Made by a program: the position numbers and the translations under genes. Shown in pieces: positions 15,953 to 25,740 of a stretch of 64,000 bases of DNA (within the stretch, counting starts at the first letter, position 1; every line of letters begins with the position of its first letter). The stretch is taken from contig NZ_JAFEIG010000033.1 in assembly GCF_017495225.1 (NCBI RefSeq), forward strand, positions 62,001-126,000, written 5' to 3'. Under the pieces are notes generated by a model, which worked only from the letters and a program-made list of their open reading frames with translations, was not told the DNA's origin and ran no database searches. The stretch is from Daejeonella sp. Lineage in GTDB: Bacteria; Bacteroidota; Bacteroidia; Sphingobacteriales; Sphingobacteriaceae.

Positions 15953-17083
15953 ATGAAAAAATATTTTTTAATTAGTCTGATAGGACTTTGTTTTTGTTAT
16001 AATTTGTACGCACAAAAAGCTGTTTTAAGTCCATTTACTATACAGGGCTATATTAATGCTGACACTGGTACAGTAAAATTGATTTTGCTAACTGACAGCA
16101 GTTTTTATCCCAAAGGCATACATGGTTTAAGTGCACAAGTAAAGAAAGGAAGGTTCTCTTTTCAAGGCCATCTGCCATACCCACAAGGTTTCGAATTAAT
16201 TTATGGTTCCAGTTATTTAAGTTCTTTGTTTGTTATAGAGAAAGGCGTTCAATCAATAACTATAAACATTGACTCTAATCGCACAACTCCAGACGTTCGC
16301 AATCAGGTCATGAAAGAACCCGCTGAAGTCAAAAATTTGCGAAATGGCTTAGCTGCTAAAATGAATTTACTTTATCACACTTGGGATAGCCTAAATAAAG
16401 TTTATCAACGTAAAATACCAAAGAATATTGAACTTGATTTGAGGGCTAAGCAGAATGCTTATTATGCTGAAAGTGACCAGAATTTATTAAAATATGCTAC
16501 TGCTTATCCAAATTCATATTTGGCATTCTGGAAATTTATTAGACTATCCAGTTTTTCTGGTCATGAAAAGATTTTTGATTCTATTTTTAATCAGTTTTCA
16601 GATTCTTTAAAAAACACACATGCTGGTAGAGTTCTGTCAAAAAATTTATATATAGGAGGTACACTTGGAATGGGAAAAAGATTTCCATCTCTTATCAGTG
16701 TAAGCGATCAGGGTAAAAAGCTAGACTCTACTTCCTTTTTAAAAAATCAATATACCTTAATTGATTTTTGGTATAGTAACTGCGGTCCATGCATTGCACA
16801 ATTTCCAACCTTAAAGAATTTATATGAGAAGTACAAAGCCAGCGGTTTCGAAATTGTTGGAGTTTCTACTGATAAAGAAAAATATAAAACAGATTGGCAA
16901 AATGCTATTAAAAAATACCAGCTGCTATGGCCTCAATATTGGGATAAGAATGGTGTTGAAGCAACTAAAATGTCTATAAATGCTTTTCCAACAAATTTTC
17001 TCTTAGATAAGGAAGGCATGATAATAAGGAAAAATATATCACCGGTTGAATTGGAGGATTTTTTGTTAAAACAGATTAATTAA
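15953..17083 (+). CDS. TlpA-family thiol-disulfide protein (DUF4369-type N-terminus)
   Basis: 376-residue exported protein. A signal peptide ends NLYAQ (~21). Residues ~30-130 are a beta-rich DUF4369-like domain (FTIQGYINADTGTVKLI), followed by a helical linker and, from ~235, an AhpC-TSA/TlpA thioredoxin fold with active site SNCGPCIAQFP and cis-Pro loop NAFPTNFLLD. Proteins of this architecture are common in Bacteroidota and act in periplasmic disulfide reduction. It closes the peptide locus and is the fifth thiol-redox gene in 7.3 kb. Confidence 0.85.
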   Translation: MKKYFLISLIGLCFCYNLYAQKAVLSPFTIQGYINADTGTVKLILLTDSSFYPKGIHGLSAQVKKGRFSFQGHLPYPQGFELIYGSSYLSSLFVIEKGVQSITINIDSNRTTPDVRNQVMKEPAEVKNLRNGLAAKMNLLYHTWDSLNKVYQRKIPKNIELDLRAKQNAYYAESDQNLLKYATAYPNSYLAFWKFIRLSSFSGHEKIFDSIFNQFSDSLKNTHAGRVLSKNLYIGGTLGMGKRFPSLISVSDQGKKLDSTSFLKNQYTLIDFWYSNCGPCIAQFPTLKNLYEKYKASGFEIVGVSTDKEKYKTDWQNAIKKYQLLWPQYWDKNGVEATKMSINAFPTNFLLDKEGMIIRKNISPVELEDFLLKQIN

Positions 17084-17228
17084 CCTGTGCTCAACAATTA
17101 AAGATCTATTACATTTTTGACTCGCTTCAGTGCCTAATATCGGTAAATATTCTCCTTTACCATTCAAGCCCCTGTATTTTAATATCCCAAAATATTTCAC
17201 TTAAAGGTATCTTTTATTATCTTTAATC

Positions 17229-18257
17229 ATGATTAGTCGCCGTAAATTTTTAGCCGCCACCTCCCTTACAGGAGCATCTATTGTGGCAGGCAATAAATCT
17301 TTCTCAAAAGTTTTTGAAGAAAAGTCAATTACCCCAGTTTTAAACTCCCCAATTGTAATTTCCACTTGGGATTTCGGTATCGCAGCCAATGCAGCGGCAT
17401 GGGAGGTTTTAAAAAACAAGGGTAGAGCACTAGATGCAGTAGAAAAAGGAGTTCATGTTCCAGAGGCCGATGAAAGTAATCAGTCGGTAGGATATGGCGG
17501 TTTACCCGACCGTGATGGACGAGTTACTTTGGATGCTTGCATCATGGATGAATTGGGAAATTGTGGTAGTGTAGCTGCACTAGAGCATATTTTGCATCCT
17601 ATTTCGGTGGCTAGATTAGTGATGGAGAAAACACCCCATGTAATGCTTGTAGGTGCTGGAGCACTTCAATTTGCAATGGAGCAAGGCTTTAAAAAAGAAA
17701 ATTTACTAACTCCAGCTTCAGAAAAAGCATGGAAAGCATGGCTTAAAAATGCCAGATATCAACCGGAAATAAACATTGAAAACAGATTGTTTAGTCCGAC
17801 GAAACTCCCAGGAAATCAATACAATCACGATACCATCGGTATGCTAGCCATCGATGCGGCAGGCAATATGTCGGGTGCTTGTACCACCAGCGGAATGGCT
17901 TATAAAATGCATGGCAGGGTGGGCGATTCGCCAATAATTGGTGCAGGCTTATACGTTGATAATGAGGTAGGTGGAGCAACTTCTACCGGTGTTGGTGAGG
18001 AAGTTATCCGAAATGTAGGAAGCTTCTTAGTGGTCGAATTAATGCGTCAAGGCTATCCACCTGAAGAGGCTTGTAAGGAAGCGGTGATGCGAATAATCAG
18101 AAAAAAACCGAATACAGCCAAGGAAATTCAAGTTGGATTTTTAGCGCTTAATAAAAAAGGTGAATATGGTGCCTACGCAATACAACAGGGCTTTAGTTAT
18201 GCCGTTTGTAATGAAAAGGACCAGAAATTATTGGTTAAGGCGAATAGTTATTCATAA
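17229..18257 (+). CDS. Glycosylasparaginase / isoaspartyl peptidase-type Ntn hydrolase
   Basis: N-terminal-nucleophile hydrolase of 342 residues. The N-terminus MISRRKFLAATSLTGAS has a twin-arginine (RRKFL) export signal. The autocleavage and catalytic Thr lies in NHDTIGMLAID (~200), followed by GACTTSGM and the substrate-binding GRVGDSPIIGAG; a GATSTGVGE motif follows. This matches N4-(beta-N-acetylglucosaminyl)-L-asparaginase, which removes asparagine from GlcNAc-Asn and so fits glycoprotein breakdown in the periplasm. The cutC gene follows 9 bp later in a probable operon. Isoaspartyl peptidase activity is an alternative. Confidence 0.88.
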   Translation: MISRRKFLAATSLTGASIVAGNKSFSKVFEEKSITPVLNSPIVISTWDFGIAANAAAWEVLKNKGRALDAVEKGVHVPEADESNQSVGYGGLPDRDGRVTLDACIMDELGNCGSVAALEHILHPISVARLVMEKTPHVMLVGAGALQFAMEQGFKKENLLTPASEKAWKAWLKNARYQPEINIENRLFSPTKLPGNQYNHDTIGMLAIDAAGNMSGACTTSGMAYKMHGRVGDSPIIGAGLYVDNEVGGATSTGVGEEVIRNVGSFLVVELMRQGYPPEEACKEAVMRIIRKKPNTAKEIQVGFLALNKKGEYGAYAIQQGFSYAVCNEKDQKLLVKANSYS

Positions 18258-18266
18258 GCTAAAGCT

Positions 18267-18986
18267 ATGTCTAATAAGCAATTAGAGATCTGTGTTGGCT
18301 CTTGGGACTCTGCTATGGCCGCTCAATTAGGTGGAGCAGATCGAATTGAATTATGCGATAATCTTGCTGAAGGGGGAACAACACCTTCCTATGGGATGCT
18401 CCTAAAATGCCAAAAAACACTAAAAATTCCATTTTTTCCAATTATTAGGCCTCGTGGTGGTGATTTCTATTTTTCGAATGATGAATTTGAAATCATGAAG
18501 GAGGATGTGATTGCTTGCAGAGACTTAGGCTGCAAAGGAATTGTGATTGGTATCCTAAGAAAAGATGGAAGCATTGACACCGAACGTTGCGCTCAGTTGA
18601 TTGATCTAGCTAAGGGATTAGAAATTACCTTTCACAGGGCTTTTGATCGCTGCAGTGACTTAGAACAAGGCTTAGAAGACATTATAGCGCTTGGTTGTCA
18701 TCGCGTTTTAACCTCAGGTGGCAAGGAAAATGCTTTAGAAGGATTAGAAGTTTTAAAATCTCTTTTTATTCAAGCAGGTTCAAGGATTTCCATTATGCCT
18801 GGATCTGGAGTTAATGAACAAAATTTAGCTCAAATTGCTCTAGAAAGTGGCGCGCATGAATTTCATACTACAGCTAAAATCAATGTTGAATATGGAATTG
18901 ATGCCACAACAGGTAAAAAATATTCCATGATGGAGACTTCTACTGAAAAAGTAGCTCAATTAAAGCAAATTTTATCCCAAATTTAG
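18267..18986 (+). CDS. cutC: CutC family protein
   Basis: 239-residue TIM-barrel protein of the CutC family, historically linked to copper homeostasis though the biochemical role is unsettled. The N-terminus LEICVGSWDSAMAAQLGGAD and RIELCDNLAEGGTTPS are diagnostic. IRPRGGDFYFSNDE, TFHRAFD and LTSGGKENALEG follow in the usual order. No signal peptide, so it is cytoplasmic. It lies directly after the glycosylasparaginase gene. Confidence 0.92.
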   Translation: MSNKQLEICVGSWDSAMAAQLGGADRIELCDNLAEGGTTPSYGMLLKCQKTLKIPFFPIIRPRGGDFYFSNDEFEIMKEDVIACRDLGCKGIVIGILRKDGSIDTERCAQLIDLAKGLEITFHRAFDRCSDLEQGLEDIIALGCHRVLTSGGKENALEGLEVLKSLFIQAGSRISIMPGSGVNEQNLAQIALESGAHEFHTTAKINVEYGIDATTGKKYSMMETSTEKVAQLKQILSQI

Positions 18987-19046
18987 GCGAGATCTTCCTT
19001 CCTTGATTTTAATATTCTTTTCACTAATTTAATTAAAAAAACAAAC

Positions 19047-20354
19047 ATGAATAAATCATATTTAGCAGGACTGCTTTTATTTTCATTACCTGCATTCTCT
19101 CAGACTAGTCCGCTGAAGGCTAAAGCAAATACCTCCACCGATCAAATTGAATCGAAAATTATTGAATGGCGTCGCGATTTTCATGAACACCCAGAATTGG
19201 GCAATTATGAAACTAGAACAGCCGCAATTGTTGCTAAACATCTCCAAAGTTTGGGAATGGAAGTTAAGACCGGAGTGGCTAGAACAGGGGTTGTAGGAGT
19301 TTTAAAGGGTGGAAAGCCGGGTCCCGTTATCGCTTTGCGTGCGGATATGGACGCATTACCTGTTACTGAGCGTGGTTCTTTACCATTTGCATCAAAGGTA
19401 AAAACTCAATATAATAATCAAGAAGTTGGGGTGATGCATGCTTGTGGGCATGATTCGCATACTGCCATGTTAATGGGCGTTGCCGAAGTTTTAGCTGGAA
19501 TGAAAGCTGATTTGAAAGGTAGCGTTAAATTTATTTTCCAACCTGCTGAAGAAGGTTCAGCTCCTGGAGTTGAAGGTGGTGCAGAGCTCATGGTAAAGGA
19601 GGGAGTTCTTGAAAATCCTAAGGTTGATGTCATTTTTGGATTACATATTTGGGCTTCTACCGAGGTTGGGAAAGTTGCCTATCGCTCGGGGGGGATGATG
19701 GCTGGCGTGAATGATATGCAGATTATTGTGAAAGGTCGCCAGGCACATGGTGCAGCACCTTGGGCATCAATAGATCCGATTGTTGTTTCGGCACAAATCA
19801 TTAATAATTTACAGACCATTGTTAGTAGAAACCTGAATATTACTGAAAATGCAGGTGTGGTAACTATTGGTGCAATTCATTCTGGTGTACGTTCAAATAT
19901 TATTCCTGAGCAAGCAGAAATGTTAGGTACTATCCGTTCGCTGAGCCTTGAAGATGAAAAATTATTGATTGATAGAATTAGAACTATCGCGACAAAAACT
20001 GCTGAAGCGGCAGGCGCTGTTGCTGAAGTTAAAATTCCGTATAGCAATCATTATCCTGTAACCTTTAATGATCCAGAACTAACCCAAAAAATGGTCCCAA
20101 GCCTTGTAAAAACCCTTGGTGCAGAAAATGTATTAATTACTCCGCCAATAACTGGCGCTGAAGATTTTTCATTCTTTCAGGAGAAAGTCCCAGGTTTATT
20201 CTTCTTTTTAGGAGCTTTACCTAAGGGTGCTGATCCGAAGACGGCACCTTCACATCATACTCCCGACTTTTTTATTGACGAGAGCTCTTTTAAAGTTGGA
20301 GTGAAGGCATTAACCGGACTCACACTCGATTATATGGAGATGACTAAGAAGTAG
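19047..20354 (+). CDS. M20-family amidohydrolase, exported
   Basis: Zinc amidohydrolase of 435 residues with a signal peptide (LPAFSQ, ~19). M20D motifs: ALRADMDALP (metal Asp), MHACGHDSHTAMLMG (His ligands and catalytic region), QPAEEG (catalytic Glu) and GAEDFSFFQ (C-terminal ligand region). A dimerisation lid domain with HGAAPW sits in the middle. Family members cleave N-acyl or amide-linked amino acids (hippurate- or IAA-conjugate-type); the exact substrate cannot be read. It ends at a bidirectional terminator. Confidence 0.9.
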   Translation: MNKSYLAGLLLFSLPAFSQTSPLKAKANTSTDQIESKIIEWRRDFHEHPELGNYETRTAAIVAKHLQSLGMEVKTGVARTGVVGVLKGGKPGPVIALRADMDALPVTERGSLPFASKVKTQYNNQEVGVMHACGHDSHTAMLMGVAEVLAGMKADLKGSVKFIFQPAEEGSAPGVEGGAELMVKEGVLENPKVDVIFGLHIWASTEVGKVAYRSGGMMAGVNDMQIIVKGRQAHGAAPWASIDPIVVSAQIINNLQTIVSRNLNITENAGVVTIGAIHSGVRSNIIPEQAEMLGTIRSLSLEDEKLLIDRIRTIATKTAEAAGAVAEVKIPYSNHYPVTFNDPELTQKMVPSLVKTLGAENVLITPPITGAEDFSFFQEKVPGLFFFLGALPKGADPKTAPSHHTPDFFIDESSFKVGVKALTGLTLDYMEMTKK

Positions 20355-20374
20355 TTTTAGAATTTTATAAACGT

Positions 20375-20412
20375 AAAAAAGGGGATTAAATAATCATTTA
20401 ATCCCCTTTTTT
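20375..20412. terminator. Bidirectional rho-independent terminator
   Basis: AAAAAAGGGGATTAAA and its complement TTTAATCCCCTTTTTT form a strong stem between two convergent genes. A-tract on one side and T-tract on the other serve both strands. Confidence 0.92.
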
Positions 20413-20426
20413 GTAAAGAACTTTAA

Positions 20427-23400
20427 TTACTTTGTTCCCAATTGCTTCATTAATTCATCCACAGCAGTTTTTAGCTGCTCATCCACACCCTTTGTTCTAT
20501 AATCAATGGAATTATCGATTAAGATATCAGGTACTGCGGGACCGAGCTCTTGATTTTCGTTGGTTGCTTTAACATACCATCCTCTAAGTGGAACACGAAC
20601 CGAAGAGCCATCTAAAAATGATTTAGCACCAGTTGAAATTACAGATCCATTGGTTGGAATACCTACTAATTTACCAATACCTAATTGCTTGAAGGCATGT
20701 GAGAAAATCTCTGCATTTGAATAACTATTTTCATTACAAATGGCGATTGTTGGCTTCAAATAGGCAGCATAAACTAAACGTTCGCCAACTGGATAATAAT
20801 CGCGGAATTTTAATTTATTCTTTTCTAAATCATCAGTAGCACCCCTAGGAATGGCATAAGAGTGCTGTTTATAGTTTAAAACAGACATTAAATAATCTGT
20901 TGTACTTCCACCACCATTATAGCGTACATCAATAACTAAGCCTTCTTTTCCATAGCCTGCAGCAGCAAATTCGCGCTCAGTCTCCTCAAAACTTGGCATG
21001 TTCATCGCTTGAATATGAATATAACCTAATTTACCATTAGAATATTTCTCTACAAGTTTCTTACGCTCAAGCACCCATTCGTCGTATAATGCACCAGAAT
21101 TACTTCCCACTGGTCTGATTACCACCTCTCTAGATGCTCCCTTACTATCTTTTACCGTAATTAATAGCTTTTGGTTGACTGTTCCAGCTAGGTGACTGTA
21201 GAAATTCTCATTTTTATTTACAGTTTCACCATTTACAGCGGTAATAATATCACCTTCCATTAGGCGACTTCCCACTCTGCTTGCTGGTCCATTAGGTATC
21301 ACATGAATAACTTTCATGCCATCTGCAATTGGACTGAGCTCTGCTCCTAATAATCCAGTAGTTTCTCTTTGTGTTTCTGTTCTATCGGCAGCAGTAAAGC
21401 CCATGTGGCTACTGTTAAGCTCGCCAAGCATGAGGTTGAACATATCCCTAAAATCGGAGCTCGTGGAAGCCGAAATAGTTCTTTCCTTGTATTTAGCACG
21501 TAGAGCATTCCAATCGTATCCATGCATTTTAGGATCATAAAATTGATCGCGTAATGTTCTCCATGCCTCCTCAAATACCTGCTCTTTTTCATTTGGATAA
21601 TCGATGGTCATTTTTGCTAAATAAGGCAATGATTCTTGTGCCGAACTCTTTTGGTCAATTTTTGCAAGTGAACCACCTTGGCGGAAGAAATAAACCGACT
21701 TCCCTTCATTATCAGTTGTTAATGAATATGGGTTTGTTCCACCTTTAGTGATTTCCTTTAATTCTTTACCATCCCACTTCACGCTGTAAAGATCTCTACC
21801 TCTTGCGGCGCTATTTGTAGCGGTATAGAAAAATGTGTTTCCATCTTTAGAAATAACAAAATCGTTTTCATCACCGGGTAAACTGGTAACTTGAACGGTT
21901 CTTTTGCTAATGTCTTCAAAATCTATTTGGATAGCTTTTGTGCTTGATTTAGCTGTTTTGCTTGAGGCAGGGGCTTCGTTTGAAGGTGCATCTTGCCAAT
22001 CTTCATTTACTTTTTCCCAATCTTCCTTCTTTAACCAAACAAACCAAACATCAGTGCTTAGGTTATTTCGGGAGCTTAGGAAACCTAGTTTTGAACCATC
22101 GGGACTCCAAAAAGGCTTGGTTTCTGTCCTAGGGTGCATGGTTACATTCACAGGTTTTGAAGAATTATCTGCCGCCTGAATAAAGATTTCAAAATTGGCA
22201 TAAAGGTCGCTTTTTGAGTAGGCTAACCATTTATTATCAGGGCTCCAAGTTATTCCTGATGGTACTGCCCAACCATCGACCAAGATTTTTTCATTCTTTA
22301 ATTGGCCGGCATCATTGATTTCTGCCACAACTAATTGGCCTCGTCCTCTAACGAATGCAATTTTTTTACCGTCATAGGATACTATTGGAGAAGTTTCATC
22401 CTCTGCAGTAGTACTTATTTGAATAATACGATGCTTCAGGGTTTTAAACAGATTTTTCTCTTTTTCATCACCAGAAACGGCCATGAATAAATCGAAATTA
22501 CCTCCCTTACGATCAGATGTAAAAATTAGTGTTGAGTCGTTTAACCAAACGGGATTCATATCTCGATAGGCATGATTAGAAATGTTTACACTTCTATTTT
22601 TTTCTTTATCAGCTTCTTTTATAAATACTTCTCCACGAATGGTATAGGCAAAAAGTTTAGCATTTGGAGATAGCGCAAATTCGCTAGCACCACTTGTAAG
22701 CATTTTGCTTTCCGAAGAATCGTAACGATCATCAGCATTGATTTCTATTTTTATTTTTTGAGCCTCCGGATTTCCAGTTTTTAGAAGATAGAAGCCCATA
22801 TCTTTTTCAAATACGATACTTGATCCATCTTTAGAAATGCTGTAATGCCTAATGGCCTCATCTTTATAGTTCGTAATCTGTTCTGACTTTCCATTAGCTT
22901 TTCCATCGGCATCAATAGAAACTTTGAATAAATTATAGGTTCCTGATGTAGAACTTAAAAAGTATAAACTATTATTGGGCCCCCATTGTGGCATTATGTC
23001 GTTTGTAGAAAATAATGGAAGTTTATTAAAGCTTTTGGTTTTAGTGTTCATGATCCAAATTTCGCGGTCGGATGATCCAGTATAGTCCTCTCTAGCAACC
23101 GGATTACTACCACCACGAGTAAAGGCAATAAATTTTCCGTCGGGAGAGGTAACTGGCTCAAAGCCTAAAACATCTGCTATTCTTTGCTCTGTACCCCCGT
23201 TTGAGGATATGGAGAACATTTCAGGATCTCTTTCAATCTGACGAAAATCTCTAGCAGTAGTGAAAATTATCGAGCCATCATTGGTCCAGCTAGATACATT
23301 ATCACCCGCCGAATGATAAGTAAGACGTTTTGCAGTACCCCCTTCAACAGGAATAGTGAAAATATCATTATTGCCATATCGATTTGCTGAGAAAGCTATG

Positions 23401-23630
23401 GTTTTATCATCGGGACTAAATACGGGGTTGCTTTCATATGCTTCATGGATTGTTAGGCGATTAGCCTTCCCACCATTTGTTGGAACCGTCCAAATATCCC
23501 CTTGAAAAGAAAAAGAAATAAGGGATCCATTTTTATTTATGGATGGATGACGTAATAATAGCTTTTCTTGGGAATAAGCCGTTAAGACGAAAAGACAGGA
23601 TAGCGCTGTCAATAAAAAATGCTTCTTCAT
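20427..23630 (-). CDS. Tricorn-like S41 protease, exported
   Basis: 1067-residue secreted protease. ATG at 23630 (MKKHFLLTAL) is chosen over 23642, as it directly precedes a signal peptide ending TAYSQ. Residues ~20-330 and ~330-670 form two beta-propellers with PD40/TolB-like repeats (FSPDDKTIAFSANRYG, WSPDNKWLAYSKS). A PDZ domain follows (~745-840; ADGMKVIHVIPNGPASRVG), then an S41 catalytic domain with the nucleophile Ser in NSYSNAEIFSHAF and upstream VIDVRYNGGG. This is the tricorn architecture, digesting peptides, here probably in the periplasm. The gene stands alone. Confidence 0.92.
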   Translation of the reverse strand: MKKHFLLTALSCLFVLTAYSQEKLLLRHPSINKNGSLISFSFQGDIWTVPTNGGKANRLTIHEAYESNPVFSPDDKTIAFSANRYGNNDIFTIPVEGGTAKRLTYHSAGDNVSSWTNDGSIIFTTARDFRQIERDPEMFSISSNGGTEQRIADVLGFEPVTSPDGKFIAFTRGGSNPVAREDYTGSSDREIWIMNTKTKSFNKLPLFSTNDIMPQWGPNNSLYFLSSTSGTYNLFKVSIDADGKANGKSEQITNYKDEAIRHYSISKDGSSIVFEKDMGFYLLKTGNPEAQKIKIEINADDRYDSSESKMLTSGASEFALSPNAKLFAYTIRGEVFIKEADKEKNRSVNISNHAYRDMNPVWLNDSTLIFTSDRKGGNFDLFMAVSGDEKEKNLFKTLKHRIIQISTTAEDETSPIVSYDGKKIAFVRGRGQLVVAEINDAGQLKNEKILVDGWAVPSGITWSPDNKWLAYSKSDLYANFEIFIQAADNSSKPVNVTMHPRTETKPFWSPDGSKLGFLSSRNNLSTDVWFVWLKKEDWEKVNEDWQDAPSNEAPASSKTAKSSTKAIQIDFEDISKRTVQVTSLPGDENDFVISKDGNTFFYTATNSAARGRDLYSVKWDGKELKEITKGGTNPYSLTTDNEGKSVYFFRQGGSLAKIDQKSSAQESLPYLAKMTIDYPNEKEQVFEEAWRTLRDQFYDPKMHGYDWNALRAKYKERTISASTSSDFRDMFNLMLGELNSSHMGFTAADRTETQRETTGLLGAELSPIADGMKVIHVIPNGPASRVGSRLMEGDIITAVNGETVNKNENFYSHLAGTVNQKLLITVKDSKGASREVVIRPVGSNSGALYDEWVLERKKLVEKYSNGKLGYIHIQAMNMPSFEETEREFAAAGYGKEGLVIDVRYNGGGSTTDYLMSVLNYKQHSYAIPRGATDDLEKNKLKFRDYYPVGERLVYAAYLKPTIAICNENSYSNAEIFSHAFKQLGIGKLVGIPTNGSVISTGAKSFLDGSSVRVPLRGWYVKATNENQELGPAVPDILIDNSIDYRTKGVDEQLKTAVDELMKQLGTK

Positions 23631-23736
23631 ATATTCTTTCATTATTTTAAGTGAAAGTAATAAAAAAGAAGCATTTAGGGTTTAAGACTTATTTTGTATT
23701 CAATGTTTTACAAAATTGTTCTTGGACAGAAAGGAT

Positions 23737-24195
23737 TTAAAACGGTAAAATATCATCGGCAGCTTCTCCAGCTTCATAGTTCATTGGTTTATCCTCTTTA
23801 GCTATTTCAGAAGAGTTTTCGGGCTTTTCAGATTTTAATTGATCATTTTGTTCATTTTCGAAATCAGTCTTGCGCCCAAGCATTGTGAAATTTTCGGCTA
23901 CAATTTCTGTGGTATATTTCTTGTGACCCTCACGATCTTCAAAGGAACGTGTTCTTAATTTCCCTTCCAGATAAATCAGTTTGCCTTTTTTGAGATATTT
24001 TGATGCGGTATCGGCCAAACCTCTCCACATAACTATATTATGCCATTCGGTTTGTTCAATTTTTTTGCCGTCTTTATTATAAGTTTCGGAGGTTGCCAGA
24101 GGGAAGCTCGCTACGGTTACCCCTCCATCTAAATATCGTACTTCAGGATCTTTTCCTAAATGCCCGACTAAAATAACTTTGTTAATTCCAGACAT
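23737..24195 (-). CDS. ssb: Single-stranded DNA-binding protein
   Basis: 152-residue SSB. The OB-fold covers ~1-105 (INKVILVGHLGKDPEVRY, WHNIVMWRGLAD, KGKLIYLEGKLRTRS). A low-complexity acidic tail ends DDILPF, the conserved tip that recruits repair and replication partners. It protects ssDNA during replication and repair. It lies 15 bp downstream of mutY on the same strand, so the two may be cotranscribed. Confidence 0.95.
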   Translation of the reverse strand: MSGINKVILVGHLGKDPEVRYLDGGVTVASFPLATSETYNKDGKKIEQTEWHNIVMWRGLADTASKYLKKGKLIYLEGKLRTRSFEDREGHKKYTTEIVAENFTMLGRKTDFENEQNDQLKSEKPENSSEIAKEDKPMNYEAGEAADDILPF

Positions 24196-24210
24196 GTTTT
24201 TCTCAATAGA

Positions 24211-25269
24211 TTATTGACTTAATATACGAAAATTTTCTAAGAAATGAAAAATTAATTTGGGTTGTGCTAATTGATTTAGCTCATTTTGATTCACAAAGAA
24301 CCAGTTTTTTTGCGAAATAAATTCTTCTGAGAAGTTTTCTATATTAATGAAAATGGTGTGTAATTTTTGGTGACTCAGTATATGTTTGACTGGTTTTGAG
24401 ATGGATTTTATGCGGACATTCTTTCCAAAGCAATTAATAAACTCTTCCGATTGAATTAAATCTTCTGCAAGGCAAGCAGATTTGCTCTCAAATAGAGGAA
24501 GTTCATGTAAATTTTCCCAAATATCACCTGCCCCACGTTTATTCAGCAGAATTTGGTCATCTTTTAGTGCAAGAATATAATTAAAATAGCGATCGCGGCT
24601 TTTTTGCGATTTGATTTTAATGGGTAATTCATGAATACGATTTGATTTTTTTGCTTCACATCCAACTTGTAAAGGACATGCAAGGCAGTCGGGGTTTTTA
24701 GGTTTACATTGCAAAGAGCCAAATTCCATGATAGCCTGATTAAACTCTCCAGCTTGCGATTTATCAAGTAATTCATTCGCTAATTCGGTAAAAAGTTTTT
24801 TCCCTTTTCCCGAATTGATGGGGGTGTCAATACCGAAATATCGAGATAATAACCTAAAAACATTACCATCAACAACTGCTTTTGCTTCATTTGATGAAAA
24901 GGAAGAAATAGCTGCAGCGGTATATTCACCAATGCCCTTAAGTTTTATCAAGCTTTCATAACTGCTTGGGAAATATCCAGCATGTTCTTCCATCACAATT
25001 TTGGCGGTGTGATGCATATTTCTACCCCTTGAATAATAACCCAAACCTTGCCAAAGTTTCAATATTTCTTCCTCTTTTGCATCGGCAAATTGCTTCACTG
25101 TAGGGTATTTTTCGGCAAAACGGTTGAAATAGGGAGTACCTTGCTCTACGCGTGTTTGTTGCATGATAATTTCCGAAAGCCAAATGATGTATGGATCATT
25201 TGTATTTCTCCAAGGCAGATCTCTTTTGTGCAATTGGTACCATTCAATTATTTCTTCAGCGAAATTCAT
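24211..25269 (-). CDS. mutY: A/G-specific adenine DNA glycosylase
   Basis: 352-residue base-excision repair enzyme removing adenine mispaired with 8-oxoguanine. Visible: catalytic Glu in WLSEIIMQQTRV (~35), helix-hairpin-helix LKGIGEYTAAAI (~110), catalytic Asp in VVDGNVFRLLSR (~133), the [4Fe-4S] cluster CKPKNPDCLACPLQVGC (~190-206), and a C-terminal NUDIX-like 8-oxoG recognition domain. Start and length are normal. It is transcribed divergently from the HU gene. Confidence 0.95.
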   Translation of the reverse strand: MNFAEEIIEWYQLHKRDLPWRNTNDPYIIWLSEIIMQQTRVEQGTPYFNRFAEKYPTVKQFADAKEEEILKLWQGLGYYSRGRNMHHTAKIVMEEHAGYFPSSYESLIKLKGIGEYTAAAISSFSSNEAKAVVDGNVFRLLSRYFGIDTPINSGKGKKLFTELANELLDKSQAGEFNQAIMEFGSLQCKPKNPDCLACPLQVGCEAKKSNRIHELPIKIKSQKSRDRYFNYILALKDDQILLNKRGAGDIWENLHELPLFESKSACLAEDLIQSEEFINCFGKNVRIKSISKPVKHILSHQKLHTIFINIENFSEEFISQKNWFFVNQNELNQLAQPKLIFHFLENFRILSQ

Positions 25270-25380
25270 TTATATAGAGTATATTAGATAAAATGGGGAC
25301 ACAAAAGTACCTTAATATTGTATTATAGCGACTTGCTTTAAAAAAAAGTAGAATTATTTCCCTAATTCAATTAAAACCAA

Positions 25381-25388
25381 TACTTTTG
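25381..25388 (+). promoter_or_regulatory. -7 box TACTTTTG for the HU gene
   Basis: TACTTTTG matches TAnnTTTG and lies 49 bp before the HU start codon; a weak TTTC lies about 20 bp upstream in the -33 position. Confidence 0.6.
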
Positions 25389-25436
25389 CATCCCCAAATA
25401 AGGTATTATTTAGGATAAAAATAAAAGAAATTAGAT

Positions 25437-25721
25437 ATGACCAAGGCAGAAATCATTACAGAGATCTCTAACAAAACCGGAATCGAAAAAGTAGATGTTC
25501 AAGAGGCTGTAGAAGCATTTTTCAAAGTTGTAAAAAATTCAATGGTAAATGGTGAGAACGTTTACGTGAGAGGTTTTGGAAGCTTTGTAGTAAAGAAGAG
25601 AGCAAAGAAAACTGCTCGTAATATTTCAAAAAACACGGCTATTATCATTCCAGAGCATTTTGTTCCAAGTTTTAAGCCAGCAAAAGTTTTTGTTGAAAAG
25701 GTAAAAACAGGTAATAAATAA
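25437..25721 (+). CDS. HU/IHF-family DNA-binding protein
   Basis: 94-residue histone-like nucleoid protein. The family signature is present: helices MTKAEIITEISNKTG and VEAFFKVVKNSM, the beta-arm start VYVRGFGSFVVKKR, and C-terminal VPSFKPAKVFVEKV. It bends and compacts DNA as a dimer. A TPR gene follows 19 bp later. Confidence 0.95.
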   Translation: MTKAEIITEISNKTGIEKVDVQEAVEAFFKVVKNSMVNGENVYVRGFGSFVVKKRAKKTARNISKNTAIIIPEHFVPSFKPAKVFVEKVKTGNK

Positions 25722-25740
25722 TAGAGTTTTTAATTAATAA

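Noticed and set aside
9773-17083. Lanthipeptide or radical-SAM peptide cluster
   Set aside because: No LanB/LanM/LanC, radical-SAM, YcaO or ATP-grasp gene is present; only thiol-redox genes accompany the precursors.
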